A stretch of 37,100 bases of DNA from DASZBX01 sp035943635 (GCA_035943635.1 DASZBX010000093.1:1-37100); one strand, 5' to 3'; shown: positions 8,607 through 16,515, counted from the stretch's first letter. Notes: generated by a model from the letters alone, not told the origin. Numbers and translations are program-made.

Positions 8607-8755
8607 TTCCGCCTACCGGGTTAGCTGACGGGTTCGGGCGTAAGAGGTCGCCCTACCGCACTGGTGCGTGCGGATTCACCCCACGGGGATTGGGTCCCCG
8701 GCTCCGGGTGCGGCGCCGGTCGGCGCCGCGGTCGGATTAGGCGGCAGTGTCGCCG
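8607..8755 (-). ncRNA. Cyclic di-AMP riboswitch (ydaO-yuaA leader)
   Basis: On the minus strand, immediately upstream of the LysM/SLT gene, the conserved blocks of the ydaO element occur in order: CGCCTAATCCG near the 5' end, GGAGCCGGGGACCCAATCC, GGGGTGAATCCGCA, GCGGTAGGGCGACCTCT, and CCGAACCCGTCAGCTAACC followed by CGGTAGGCGG. These blocks hold the two-ligand cyclic di-AMP pocket. In Actinobacteria this element is well known upstream of resuscitation-factor and cell-wall hydrolase genes and acts as an OFF switch on ligand binding. The 3' end lies about 22 bases before the start codon. Boundaries are estimated by eye. Confidence 0.92.
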
Positions 8756-9185
8756 CCGCGTCGGATCGCGGCCAAGGAGCGACTACTGATGGTCAAAACC
8801 CTAAACCGGGAATGCCGGGCAAAACGCCGATTTTGATGATGGAATGGTAACGACACGAGACGTAGCGGAGCAGGCCGTTTCCGTGAATGCCTGAATATGC
8901 TTCCACGTAAACTGATAACTGCGCTCTTAGCTGGTGTTTTGCGGGCGCCACAGCGGTGAGCGACGGTATCGCTACAGGTTTATTCGCCCCTTGTGACCCG
9001 GAAAACGGCCGAAAAAAGTTTGGTCACGCGCAGTGCCCGCGTACGGACCGTTACACACGAAGACCCGGCCGGGTGCCGTCCGTGACGATCCGCGAGGCGG
9101 GTCGGCACGCCGGGTAGTCGGCCGGGTCGATGCTGGTGAGGGTGCGACCTGGGTCACATGGGCGATTTGAGGCTATTTGCGAGGA
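8756..9185. other. Intergenic upstream region of the riboswitch-controlled gene
   Basis: No convincing gene in either strand; small open frames lack ribosome sites. AT content is locally higher (8780-9040), as expected for the promoter of the long riboswitch leader, which reads leftward. A 6-base inverted repeat GTGACC (8993-8998) / GGTCAC (9022-9027) flanks an A-rich stretch and could be a regulator site. I cannot name a -10/-35 pair with confidence. The oxidoreductase gene ends at 9186 without an obvious hairpin. Confidence 0.5.
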
Positions 9186-10160
9186 TCACGCTGACGAAGC
9201 GATCTGCAACACGAGCTTGCCCCGCGTCCGCCCGGCCTCGCCGAGGGCATGCGCCTGCGCGGCCTGCTCCAGCGGGAACGCCTCCTGCACCTCGGCCGCG
9301 AGCTGCCCGGCCTCGATCAGCCCGGCGATCCGGGCCAGGGCCGGGCCGTCCGGTTCGACCAGGAAGGAGCTGGAACGCAGCCCGCGCGCCTGGGCGGCCT
9401 GTTGGAGCTCGGGCGAGGCGCCGCCGGGGATCGCGACGACCAGGCCGCCCGGGCGCAGTACGTCCAGCGAACGCGTGCTGGTGTTGTCGTGTCCGTCGCC
9501 GACCAGGTCGATCACGATGTCGACGTCCTTGACCGCGTGCTCGAACCGGGTGGCGGTGTAGTCGATCAGTTCGTCGGCGCCGAGGCCGGCCAGCCACTCG
9601 TGCCGGGGCGCGCTCGCGGTGCCGATGACATACGCGCCGAAGTGCTTGGCGATCTGGACCGCGAAGTGGCCGACGCCGCCTGCGGCCGCGTGCACGAGCA
9701 CCCGGTCGCCGCTGCCCACGTGCGCCGTGTCGACCAGGGTCTGCCAGGCGGTGAGCGCGGCCAGCGGCACGGCGGCGGCCTGCTCGTGCCCGATCCCGGC
9801 CGGCTTGCGGGCGAACTGCCGGGCCGGGGCGGTGACGTACTCGGCGTACGCCCCGGCGGCGCGCGGGAACCAGGGCATGCCGTAGACCTCGTCGCCGACC
9901 GCGAGGGTGGTCACGCCGAAGCCGACCTCCGCCACCACGCCGGACACGTCCCAGCCGACGGTGAACGGCGGCTCGCCGAGCACCCGGGCCATGCCGGTGC
10001 CCGCGCGGGTCTTCCAGTCCACCGGGTTGATCCCGGCCGCGTGCACCCGGACGAGGACCTCGGTCGGCAGCGGCACCGGCCGCGGCACCTGCTCCACCCG
10101 CAGCACTTCCGGACCGCCGAACGCATGCTGGACCACTGCGCGCATCGTAGATGTGGACAT
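9186..10160 (-). CDS. NADP-dependent zinc-free quinone oxidoreductase (MDR superfamily)
   Basis: A 324-residue medium-chain dehydrogenase/reductase of the QOR type. The N-terminal GroES-like domain carries MRAVVQHAFGGPEVL, VRVHAAGINPVDWKTRAG and VGWDVSGVVAEVG. The cofactor-binding Rossmann motif VLVHAAAGGVGHFAVQIAKHFGA lies near residue 150. The zinc-binding cysteines of alcohol dehydrogenases are absent, so it likely reduces quinones or enones with NADPH. The ATG has GGGAGAAG upstream. It is transcribed away from the HxlR regulator at 10301, with a shared 140-bp promoter region. This is the usual arrangement for an electrophile-sensing HxlR controlling a detoxifying reductase. Confidence 0.92.
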   Translation of the reverse strand: MSTSTMRAVVQHAFGGPEVLRVEQVPRPVPLPTEVLVRVHAAGINPVDWKTRAGTGMARVLGEPPFTVGWDVSGVVAEVGFGVTTLAVGDEVYGMPWFPRAAGAYAEYVTAPARQFARKPAGIGHEQAAAVPLAALTAWQTLVDTAHVGSGDRVLVHAAAGGVGHFAVQIAKHFGAYVIGTASAPRHEWLAGLGADELIDYTATRFEHAVKDVDIVIDLVGDGHDNTSTRSLDVLRPGGLVVAIPGGASPELQQAAQARGLRSSSFLVEPDGPALARIAGLIEAGQLAAEVQEAFPLEQAAQAHALGEAGRTRGKLVLQIASSA

Positions 10161-10241
10161 GACTTCTCCCTGGGACGTTACCCGAGGCGGGGCCGCCTTC
10201 CGACTCCGCCTCCTTGCCTCGACGACGGTATCGCCAGGGAT

Positions 10242-10268
10242 ATAGTTACCGGCAAGGACTACAACTAT
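10242..10268. promoter_or_regulatory. Inverted repeat ATAGTT-N15-AACTAT between the oxidoreductase and HxlR genes
   Basis: Perfect 6-base arms at 10242-10247 and 10263-10268 lie in a locally AT-rich patch in the divergent promoter, 33 bases before the HxlR start. HxlR proteins are dimeric winged-helix regulators that bind such repeats in their own divergent promoters, so this is the best operator candidate. Confidence 0.5.
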
Positions 10269-10300
10269 CCAAAGGGAAGTGTCCTGGCCAGGAGGATTGT

Positions 10301-10696
10301 ATGACTACCAGCTGCATAACCGGGCGCCATGCGCACCACGATGTCTATTCGGCCCAATGCCCGTGCCGCGGGCTGCTGGACCTGCTGGCGAACAAGTGGT
10401 CCGCGCTGGCGATCGGCGCCCTGGACGGCGGGCCGAAGCGGTTCGGCGAGCTGCAACGTAAGTTGCAGGGCGTCAGCCCGAAGGTGCTGACCCAGACGCT
10501 GCGCCGGCTGGAGGACTCCGGGCTGGTCGACCGGGTGGTCTACCCGGTCGTGCCGCTGCACGTCGAGTACTCCCTCACCGACCTGGGCAAGAGCGCCTCG
10601 GTGCCGCTGGGGCTGCTGCGCGCGTGGGTGGAGGAGAACGTGGACGACGCGACCGCCCCGGCGGACAGTACTACTGCGTGTCCGCCAGCTCGTTGA
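10301..10696 (+). CDS. HxlR-family winged-helix regulator
   Basis: A 131-residue HxlR protein from ATG 10301, chosen because GGAGG sits at 10291-10295; the frame is open further upstream without a ribosome site. The HxlR core is complete: CRGLLDLLANKWSALAIGAL, GPKRFGELQRKLQGVSPKVLTQTLRRLEDSGLVDR and HVEYSLTDLGKS. The N terminus has an unusual pair of cysteines, QCPC, just before the first helix, plus Cys5. These could sense oxidants or electrophiles, as in the HypR/QorR group. It is divergent from the quinone oxidoreductase, which is its likely target. Its last 26 bases overlap the end of the NTF2-like gene on the other strand. Confidence 0.9.
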   Translation: MTTSCITGRHAHHDVYSAQCPCRGLLDLLANKWSALAIGALDGGPKRFGELQRKLQGVSPKVLTQTLRRLEDSGLVDRVVYPVVPLHVEYSLTDLGKSASVPLGLLRAWVEENVDDATAPADSTTACPPAR

Positions 10697-11261
10697 GCCA
10701 CGCGGCGCCCGCGGCCTTCATCTGGATCTCCAGCTCGCTCCCCTTGGTCGGGAACACCCGGGTGACCGGGAAACCGCTCTTCTCCAGCAGGTAGCCGAGC
10801 GCGGCGTACTCGCGCGGGTAACGGCGCACGATCTGCGCATCGATCCCCTCGGCGTTGCCCAGGAAGTTGAAATGGCACGTGTCGTAGATGCACTGACGGC
10901 TGACCAGCCGCCAGACCCCGTCACGCTTCTCCACCCGGTCCAGCAGGCGGCTGTGCGCGGTCGCGGCCAGGTCGATCTTCGCGTTCTCCACCACGATCAT
11001 CGCGTTGGTGATGGTCAGCGCCCGGTCGCCGCGGAACGTGATCGTGGGCGGTGAGACCAGGTGCTTGCTGCGCAGGTCCGAGGCGCCCATCTTCATCGAG
11101 CCGTCGATGAAGTCGCCGGCCAGCCCCTCGAACCAGGTCACCTCGATCGTGGCCTCGGGGTGGAACAGCTCGCGCAGCTGGTCCCATTCGGCCTGGTCGC
11201 GGTGCACCCAGCCCACCATCAAGTCGGTGATCGCGACACGGTCTTCCAGGCGTGCGTCCAT
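10671..11261 (-). CDS. NTF2-like / SnoaL-like protein
   Basis: A 196-residue protein with the NTF2-like cone fold used by scytalone dehydratase-type and SnoaL-type proteins. The sequence begins with the helix LEDRVAITDLMVGWVHRDQ, then LFHPEATIEVTW, a central strand region (TITFRGDRALTITNAMIVVE) and RDGVWRLVSRQCIYD. This family includes small hydroxylases, dehydratases and isomerases, as well as non-catalytic proteins. The ATG follows GAGGAAGAGGACGTC. It lies 32 bp downstream of the amidohydrolase and is presumably co-transcribed with it, so both may act on one aromatic or polyketide-like compound (inference). Confidence 0.85.
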   Translation of the reverse strand: MDARLEDRVAITDLMVGWVHRDQAEWDQLRELFHPEATIEVTWFEGLAGDFIDGSMKMGASDLRSKHLVSPPTITFRGDRALTITNAMIVVENAKIDLAATAHSRLLDRVEKRDGVWRLVSRQCIYDTCHFNFLGNAEGIDAQIVRRYPREYAALGYLLEKSGFPVTRVFPTKGSELEIQMKAAGAAWLNELADTQ

Positions 11262-11293
11262 GACGTCCTCTTCCTCTTCGGTTCCGCTCGGGC

Positions 11294-12253
11294 TCAGCCG
11301 GCCAGGCGCGGGAACAGCCGGGCCGCGTTACCGCGCTCGACGGCGGTCATCTCGTCTTCAGTGAAGCCGTTGCCGGCCAGGTTGGCGATGTTGCGCACGA
11401 CCGTCGGCTCGGGCGCGGCCGGCCAGTCGGTGCCGAACAGGATGTGGTCCACGCCGGTGACCTCCAGGGTCGGCTGGATGGAGTTGCGGCTGCCGGCGAG
11501 CGCGGTCTCGTAGTACAGGCCGCGCAGGACGCCGCTGACGTGCTCCGGGTCGATCTTCGCGTCCGTCGGCCCCATCCCCATGACGGTGTGCTCGGCGATC
11601 CGCCAGCCCAGGCTCGGCAGCGGGCCGCCGCAGTGCGCCAGGATCAGGGTGAGGTCGGGGTAGCGCTGGAACACCCCGGTGTAGATGGCGTTGGTGATGT
11701 TGCGGGCAGTGTCGAAGGTGAACTCCACCACGGACCGCGAACGGCCGAAGGCCAGCTCATCGCTGTGCGGCGGGTCGGCCGGGTGCACGAACACCGGGAC
11801 CCGGCGGCGGGCCAGCTCGGCCAGGACCGGTTCGTGGAACGGCTGGCCGAAGTAGCGGCCCTGGGCGTTGGAGTTGAGCATCACGCCGTCCAGGCCCAGT
11901 TCGTCCAGCGCGTAGCCGATCTCGGCCAGGGCCAGTTCGGGCGAGTCGGCCGGGACGGAGGCGAACGCGCCGAACCGGTCCGGGTGCTTGGCGATCAGCT
12001 CGGCGTACTCCTGGTTGAGCCGGCGGCTGAACCGGGCGGCGTACTGCGGGTCCTCGGCGGTGCCGGTGAAGGTCCAGGGCGCGGACAGCACCTGCGCGGC
12101 TATCTCCTGCCGGTCCATGTAGGCGATGGCGTTCTCCGGGGTCCATTCCGCCGACATCCGGTAGCCGCCGCCGAGGGCGAACCCGGAAGCGAACAGGTCC
12201 TCGACGGCGCCGGCGAGGTAGTGGGTGTGCACATCGATGCGGTTGCGCGGCAC
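11294..12253 (-). CDS. ACMSD-like amidohydrolase (amidohydrolase_2 family)
   Basis: A 319-residue TIM-barrel metal-dependent hydrolase or decarboxylase. Metal ligands are visible as RIDVHTHY (H9, H11), VFVHPADPP, LILAHCGG and FGTDWP. The pattern matches aminocarboxymuconate-semialdehyde decarboxylase and its relatives, which decarboxylate aromatic or muconate acids. I set the start at GTG 12253 because GGGAG lies 9 bases upstream. A TTG at 12262 in the same frame would sit directly against that sequence. The operon continues into the NTF2-like gene. The TetR regulator starts about 100 bp upstream on the opposite strand and probably controls this pair. Confidence 0.9.
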   Translation of the reverse strand: MPRNRIDVHTHYLAGAVEDLFASGFALGGGYRMSAEWTPENAIAYMDRQEIAAQVLSAPWTFTGTAEDPQYAARFSRRLNQEYAELIAKHPDRFGAFASVPADSPELALAEIGYALDELGLDGVMLNSNAQGRYFGQPFHEPVLAELARRRVPVFVHPADPPHSDELAFGRSRSVVEFTFDTARNITNAIYTGVFQRYPDLTLILAHCGGPLPSLGWRIAEHTVMGMGPTDAKIDPEHVSGVLRGLYYETALAGSRNSIQPTLEVTGVDHILFGTDWPAAPEPTVVRNIANLAGNGFTEDEMTAVERGNAARLFPRLAG

Positions 12254-12318
12254 GAGGACCAACTCCCATTAAGAGACACAGTTGTTCACTAAAGACCACA
12301 ATACACCCGCCCTGCGGC

Positions 12319-12347
12319 TCGACGCCAACCGGGCTCGGGGCTATACA
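12319..12347 (+). promoter_or_regulatory. Promoter of the TetR gene, predicted leaderless
   Basis: A -35-like TCGACG (12319-12324), a 17-base spacer and a -10 TATACA (12342-12347) place the transcription start 7 bases after the -10, exactly on the GTG at 12354. The AGGAG at 12347-12351 is too close to act as a ribosome site. Leaderless messages are common in Actinobacteria. Confidence 0.5.
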
Positions 12348-12353
12348 GGAGTC

Positions 12354-13034
12354 GTGACCCCCTCTCCTGCGAGCGCCCCCGCCGACGCCGATGCCGCCGA
12401 CGCCGCCGGCCCGCCCGAAGACGCCGACACCGGCGCCCCGCTGGCCCACCCGCGCGCGTCCCGGCGCCGCGGCCAGTCGCTGACCAGGGCGATCTACCTG
12501 GCCACGCTCAACGAGCTGGCCGAGTCGAGCATGGAGCAGCTGGGCTTCGACAAGATCGCGGCCCGCGCCGGGGCGGGAAAGGCCTCGCTCTACCGGCGCT
12601 GGGACTCCCCGGCCGAGCTGCTGCTGGAGGCGCTGGCCGACCCGGACACCGGTTTCAGCGAGCCGGCCGCCCCGCACACCGGCTCGGTCGAGTCCGACCT
12701 GGCCGCCATGCTGACCGACTTCGCCGAGGCGCTCGACCAGCCGCACGGGCGCGCCCTGCGCCCGCTGATGACCCGCCGCCCGCGCCACCCGGAGCTCTAC
12801 GAGCAGGTGCAGCGGCTGGTCGTACAGCCGCGGATGGACGCGCTGCTGGAGATCCTGCGCGAGGGCGAGCGGCGCGGGGAGGTCGCGCCGGAGGCGGTCA
12901 CCCCGCGGATAGCGAGCGTGGCGATGCACCTGCTGGTGGCCGAGCACATGGCCGGCGCGCCGATCCCGCGGGCGGAGATCGACGCCATCATCTCCGAGGT
13001 CATGGTCCCGCTGACCGCGCCGCGCGAATCGTGA
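12354..13034 (+). CDS. TetR/AcrR-family transcriptional regulator
   Basis: From GTG 12354 the protein has 226 residues. An Ala/Asp/Pro-rich N-terminal tail of ~40 residues precedes the TetR DNA-binding domain (LTRAIYLATLNELAESSMEQLGF, then DKIAARAGAGKASLYRRW). The C-terminal ligand domain is helical and ends with IPRAEIDAIISEVMVPL, the form seen in the TetR_C_11-like group. The open frame extends to a TTG at 12282, but the start at 12354 fits a leaderless promoter and gives a normal length. It is divergent from the amidohydrolase/NTF2 operon, its likely target. Direct repeats AAGAGACACA (12271-12280) and AAAGACCACA (12291-12300) between them could be operator halves. Confidence 0.88.
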   Translation: MTPSPASAPADADAADAAGPPEDADTGAPLAHPRASRRRGQSLTRAIYLATLNELAESSMEQLGFDKIAARAGAGKASLYRRWDSPAELLLEALADPDTGFSEPAAPHTGSVESDLAAMLTDFAEALDQPHGRALRPLMTRRPRHPELYEQVQRLVVQPRMDALLEILREGERRGEVAPEAVTPRIASVAMHLLVAEHMAGAPIPRAEIDAIISEVMVPLTAPRES

Positions 13035-13117
13035 CCGACCCGCACCCTGCTGACATTTAGCCCGGCCGGCTGATTAGCCGCGACGTCGGCCGCCGAGCCG
13101 TGCGCGCTGACCGGCAC

Positions 13118-13246
13118 CGCCCGGGCCTCCTCGTCCCGGCCGCGGGCCAGCAGCCAGCGCGGGGTCTCCGGCAGGAAGTACATCCCGGCGAACAGGATCA
13201 CCGCCGGGACCAGCGCGCCGGAGAACATCCCGCGCCAGTAGACGTC
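13118..13246 (-). pseudogene. Fragment of an MFS sugar-porter gene
   Basis: About 43 codons on the minus strand read DVYWRGMFSGALVPAVILF and, after AGMY, FLPETPRWLLARGRDEEAR. This is the unmistakable end of the sixth transmembrane helix and the PESPRWL loop of the sugar-porter family (XylE/GalP type). Nothing of the rest of the ~450-residue transporter remains on either side. Because xylA follows on the same strand, this may be what is left of a xylose symporter gene (inference). Confidence 0.75.
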
Positions 13247-13255
13247 TCCTCGGCG

Positions 13256-13617
13256 GGCTTCGCGCAGGACGTCGCCCGATTCGTCCTCGAGGTACGGGCG
13301 ATCGACGCGGAAGGACGCGCCTTCCAGGGCACGCGGCGCGGCGGCCTGCTCTCCCAGCATGACGACTACGTAGCCAGAGGCCTGCGAGCAGCTCACGGCA
13401 TGATCGACACCGACGGTCTGGAACGGCTGTGGGAGCTCCTGCGCCGAGCGCCGCGGACGGAGCCGGACGTGTGGACGCACGGCGACCTGATGCCGGGCAA
13501 CCTGCTGGTCGATGGCGGCCGGCTGGTCGGCGTGATCGACGTCGGGCAGGCCGCGGTGGCCGATCCGGCGTTCGACCTGCAACCCGCCTGGAACATGTTC
13601 GGCCCGACCGCCACCGG
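13256..13617 (+). pseudogene. Fragment of an aminoglycoside-phosphotransferase-like (APH) kinase gene
   Basis: About 120 codons on the plus strand match the C-terminal lobe of APH-family kinases. They contain the catalytic loop VWTHGDLMPGNLLVDGG (Brenner-type HGDxxxxN) and the metal-binding segment GVIDVGQAAVADPAFDL, where the usual DFG-like IDWG/IDFG reads IDVG. The N lobe with the ATP-binding site is absent, and the frame loses homology after AWNMFGP. There is no start codon with a ribosome site. The fragment begins ~10 bases after the end of the sugar-porter fragment, on the opposite strand, so the two meet at a recombination junction near 13247-13256. Confidence 0.78.
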
Positions 13618-13641
13618 GAGCCCGCCCGAAGACGGGCTCCC
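13616..13641 (-). terminator. Hairpin terminator downstream of xylA
   Basis: A perfect 9-base stem, GGGAGCCCG (13616-13624) with CGGGCTCCC (13633-13641) and an 8-base loop, lies 55 bases after the xylA stop on the minus strand. No T run follows. It marks the right edge of the decayed APH fragment. Confidence 0.6.
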
Positions 13642-13695
13642 GGGCGCCCACCGGCCTGGCTGCTCAGCTCAGCCCTTCCGACCTGCGCACGCCCC

Positions 13696-14868
13696 TCAGC
13701 GCGCGCCGGTCAGGTGGTCCCAGGCGAGCTGGTCGAGGTGCTCGAACGCCATCCCGCGCACCGCGGCGGCCTCCACGTCGAAGTCCTCGAACGCGCCGCG
13801 GTCGGCCAGCAGCCCGGCCAGCGTCTCGCCGGTGCCCAGGGTCGGCTGGGCCAGCTGGTCCAGCCGGGAGGCGCGCAGTGCCTCGCGCACCTGCGGGTCG
13901 GCCCGGAACGCCGCGGCCTTCGCCTTGAGCACCAGGTAGTTGTGCATGCACGCGGCGGCCGAGGTCCACACGCCGTCCATGTCCTCGGTCCTCGGGGGCT
14001 TGAAGTCGAAGTGCCGCATGCCCTGGTAGCCGGCCGACTCCAGCAGGTCCACCAGCCAGAACGCCTGCCGCAGGTCGCCGGCGCCGAAGCGCAGGTCCTG
14101 GTCGTACTTGATCCCGTTCTGGCCGTTGAGGTCGATGTGGAACAGCTTGCCGGCCCACAGGGCCTGCGCGATGCCGTGCGGGAAGTTCAGGCCCGCCATC
14201 TGCTCGTGGCCGACCTCCGGGTTGACCCCGAACATCTCCGGGCGGTCCAGCTGCTCGATGAACGCCAGGGCGTGGCCGACGGTCGGCAGCAGGATGTCGC
14301 CGCGCGGCTCGTTCGGCTTGGGCTCGAGCGCGAAGCGCAGGTTGTAGCCCTGGTCCCGGACGTACTGGGAGAGCAGGTCGAAGGCCTCCTTGAGCCGGTC
14401 CAGGGCGTTGCGCACGTCCTTGGCGCCCGACTCGGCGCCTTCCCGGCCGCCCCACGCGACGTAGATCTCCGCACCGAGTTCCGCCGCCAGGTCGATGTTG
14501 CGCACGGTCTTGCGCAGCGCGTAACGCCGCACGTCCCGGTCGTTGGCCGTGAACGCGCCCTCCTTGAACACCGGGTGGGTGAACAGGTTGGTGGTGGCCA
14601 TCGGCACGGCCAGGCCGGTGGTGTCCAGCGCGGCCCGGAAGCGCTTGATGTGCGCCTCGCGCTCGTTCTCGCTGGACCCGAACGGGATCAGGTCGTCGTC
14701 GTGGAAGGTCACGCCGTAGGCGCCGAGCTCGGCCAGGCGCTGGACGGACTCGACCGGGTCCAGCGGGGCCCGAGTGGCGTCGCCGAAGGGGTCGCGGCCT
14801 TGCCAGCCGACGGTCCACAGGCCGAATGTGAACTTGTCTGCCGGGACCGGCGTGTAGGACTGGGTCAC
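13696..14868 (-). CDS. xylA: Xylose isomerase
   Basis: A 390-residue class I (Streptomyces/Actinoplanes-type) xylose isomerase, which converts D-xylose to D-xylulose in the cytoplasm. All catalytic and metal residues are present: H56 (TFHDDDLIPFG), the E182/K184 pair in LEPKPNEP, E218 and H221 (NPEVGHEQM), D246, D256 and D258 (HIDLNGQNGIKYDQDL) and D288 (HFDFKPPR). Each is one position later than in the well-studied Streptomyces enzymes. The length is standard. The start is GTG with AGGAG five bases upstream. It is divergent from xylB across a 222-bp promoter region, and a hairpin terminator follows. Confidence 0.97.
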   Translation of the reverse strand: MTQSYTPVPADKFTFGLWTVGWQGRDPFGDATRAPLDPVESVQRLAELGAYGVTFHDDDLIPFGSSENEREAHIKRFRAALDTTGLAVPMATTNLFTHPVFKEGAFTANDRDVRRYALRKTVRNIDLAAELGAEIYVAWGGREGAESGAKDVRNALDRLKEAFDLLSQYVRDQGYNLRFALEPKPNEPRGDILLPTVGHALAFIEQLDRPEMFGVNPEVGHEQMAGLNFPHGIAQALWAGKLFHIDLNGQNGIKYDQDLRFGAGDLRQAFWLVDLLESAGYQGMRHFDFKPPRTEDMDGVWTSAAACMHNYLVLKAKAAAFRADPQVREALRASRLDQLAQPTLGTGETLAGLLADRGAFEDFDVEAAAVRGMAFEHLDQLAWDHLTGAR

Positions 14869-15090
14869 TGTGACTCCTGAGTATGTGAGTGGTCGCTGCG
14901 CGTAGATGACTGAGCAGGTCCGGACGCGCGGATGAGGGTGGTCCGGTGTGAGGGCCTATTCATAAAGGCAAAATACAAATTAGTATGTGGCGGCGGAGAT
15001 GGGAAGACCCGAGGCGTTTCGCATCCTCCGCGAGGCCCGCGCCCGCGCATCCGCGCCGGGTGGAGCGGCCGGACCCGGCAGGAGGCAGCA
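14869..15090. promoter_or_regulatory. Divergent xylA/xylB promoter region with AT-rich operator candidate
   Basis: In this otherwise GC-rich gap a 35-base AT-rich island (about 14956-14990) contains an inverted repeat ATAC (14973-14976) / GTAT (14983-14986) around AAATTA, next to CTATTCATAAAGG. ROK-type XylR repressors bind AT-rich palindromes between xyl genes, so this is where both promoters and the operator should lie. I cannot assign individual -10/-35 elements safely. Confidence 0.5.
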
Positions 15091-16515
15091 ATGGCGCGAC
15101 CGCGTGTCGTGATCGGTGTGGACAGTTCGACCCAGGCCACCAAGGCGCTGGCGGTGGACGTGGACAGCGGCGAGGTGCTCGGCGAGGGCCGGGCCGGGCA
15201 CGAGGTCAGCTCCGGCGCGGCCCGGCAGAGCGATCCGGCGCAGTGGTGGGACGCGCTGGGCGCGGCGCTGGCCGGGACCGGGTACGCCGACCGGGCCGCG
15301 GCCGTCTCGATCGGCGGCCAGCAGCACGGCCTGGTCACGCTCGACGCGTCCGGCGCGCCGGTCCGCCCGGCCCTGCTGTGGAACGACGTGCAGTCCGCCG
15401 GCGCCGCGGCCGGCCTGGTCGCGCAGCTGGGCGCCGAGGCCTGGGCCGAGCGGGTCGGCAGCGTGCCGACCGCCGCGTTCACGATCGCGAAATGGGCCTG
15501 GCTGCGCGAGCACGAGCCCGAGGCGGCGGCCCGGGTCGCGGCGGTCCGGCTGCCGCACGACTACCTGACCGAGCGGCTGTCCGGCGCGGCGGTGACCGAC
15601 CGCGGCGACGTCTCGGGCACCGGCTGGTGGTCGCCGCAGGGGTACGACAAGCAGCTGCTGGACCTGGTCGGCCTCGATCCGAGGCTGCTGCCCGAGGTCG
15701 CCGAGCCGGGGGCGACGGTCGGCACCGTGCGCGCGGGCGGGCCGCTGCGCGAGGGCGCGCTGGTCGGTACCGGCACCGGCGACAACATGGCGGCCGCGCT
15801 CGGGCTCGGGCTGGAGCCGGGCCTCCCGGTGCTCAGCCTGGGCACGTCCGGCACGGCGTACGCGGTCACCCGCTCCCGGCCGGCCGACCCGTCCGGGACG
15901 GTGGCCGGGTTCGCCGACGCGCTCGGCCGCTGGCTGCCGCTGGCCTGCACCCTGAACTGCACACTCGCGGTCGACCGGGTCGCCATGCTGCTAGGCCTGG
16001 ACCGGGAGGCGGTGGAAGCGGGCGGGCAGGCCGTGGTGCTGCCGTTCTTCGACGGCGAACGCACCCCGAACCTGCCCTACGCGTCCGGACTGTTCCACGG
16101 GCTGCGGCACGAGACCACGCCCGGTCAGATCCTCCAGGCGACCTACGACGCGGCCGCGTATCTGCTGCTCAACGCGGTCGACGAGGTGCTGCGCGCGGGC
16201 GGCGAGCAGGCCGAGCCGGACGCCGAGCTGATCCTGATCGGCGGCGGCGCGCGCGGTGCGGCCTGGCGCCGGACGGTGCTGCGGCTGTCCGGGCGGCCGG
16301 TGCGGGTGCCGCAGGCCGGCGAACTGGTCGCGCTCGGGGCCGCCGCGCAGGCCGCGGCGCTGGTCACCGGCGAGGCCGCGGACGCGGTGGCCCGGCGGTG
16401 GGGCACCGGCGACGGGCCGCTGCTGGAGCCGGTGGCCAGGGACGTGGAAGCCGCGGAACGGATCGCCGATACCCTGGCTCGGGCCGGAGCGCTGCTCGAC
16501 TCCGGCCGGCGGTGA
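15091..16515 (+). CDS. xylB: Xylulokinase
   Basis: A 474-residue FGGY-family sugar kinase that phosphorylates D-xylulose to xylulose 5-phosphate for the pentose phosphate pathway. FGGY hallmarks are VVIGVDSSTQATKAL at the N terminus (phosphate-1), IGGQQHGLVTLD, LLWNDVQS, the substrate loop DRGDVSGTGWWSP, GTGTGDNMAAALGLGL, LSLGTSGTAYAV, FFDGERTPNLPYASGLFHG and the adenosine motif LILIGGGARGAAWR. The ATG follows GGAGG by 6 bases; the frame is open upstream only as noise. It is divergent from xylA and is followed 58 bp later by the ROK regulator on the same strand. Confidence 0.96.
   Translation: MARPRVVIGVDSSTQATKALAVDVDSGEVLGEGRAGHEVSSGAARQSDPAQWWDALGAALAGTGYADRAAAVSIGGQQHGLVTLDASGAPVRPALLWNDVQSAGAAAGLVAQLGAEAWAERVGSVPTAAFTIAKWAWLREHEPEAAARVAAVRLPHDYLTERLSGAAVTDRGDVSGTGWWSPQGYDKQLLDLVGLDPRLLPEVAEPGATVGTVRAGGPLREGALVGTGTGDNMAAALGLGLEPGLPVLSLGTSGTAYAVTRSRPADPSGTVAGFADALGRWLPLACTLNCTLAVDRVAMLLGLDREAVEAGGQAVVLPFFDGERTPNLPYASGLFHGLRHETTPGQILQATYDAAAYLLLNAVDEVLRAGGEQAEPDAELILIGGGARGAAWRRTVLRLSGRPVRVPQAGELVALGAAAQAAALVTGEAADAVARRWGTGDGPLLEPVARDVEAAERIADTLARAGALLDSGRR

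Noticed and set aside
13243..13257. A 15-base match CGTCTCCTCGGCGGG shared by the scar junction and the hairpin at 23505
   Set aside because: Tempting as a mobile-repeat footprint at the junction, but a 15-base match is expected by chance in a GC-biased window of this size, and the similarity does not extend.
13100..13939. Treating the APH-like frame as an intact gene of 279 codons
   Set aside because: Homology covers only the middle 120 codons; the start lies in the antisense of the transporter fragment and the end in the antisense of xylA.
13429..14880. Plus-strand open frame of 483 codons over xylA
   Set aside because: It is the antisense frame of xylA, whose catalytic residues are all present on the minus strand.
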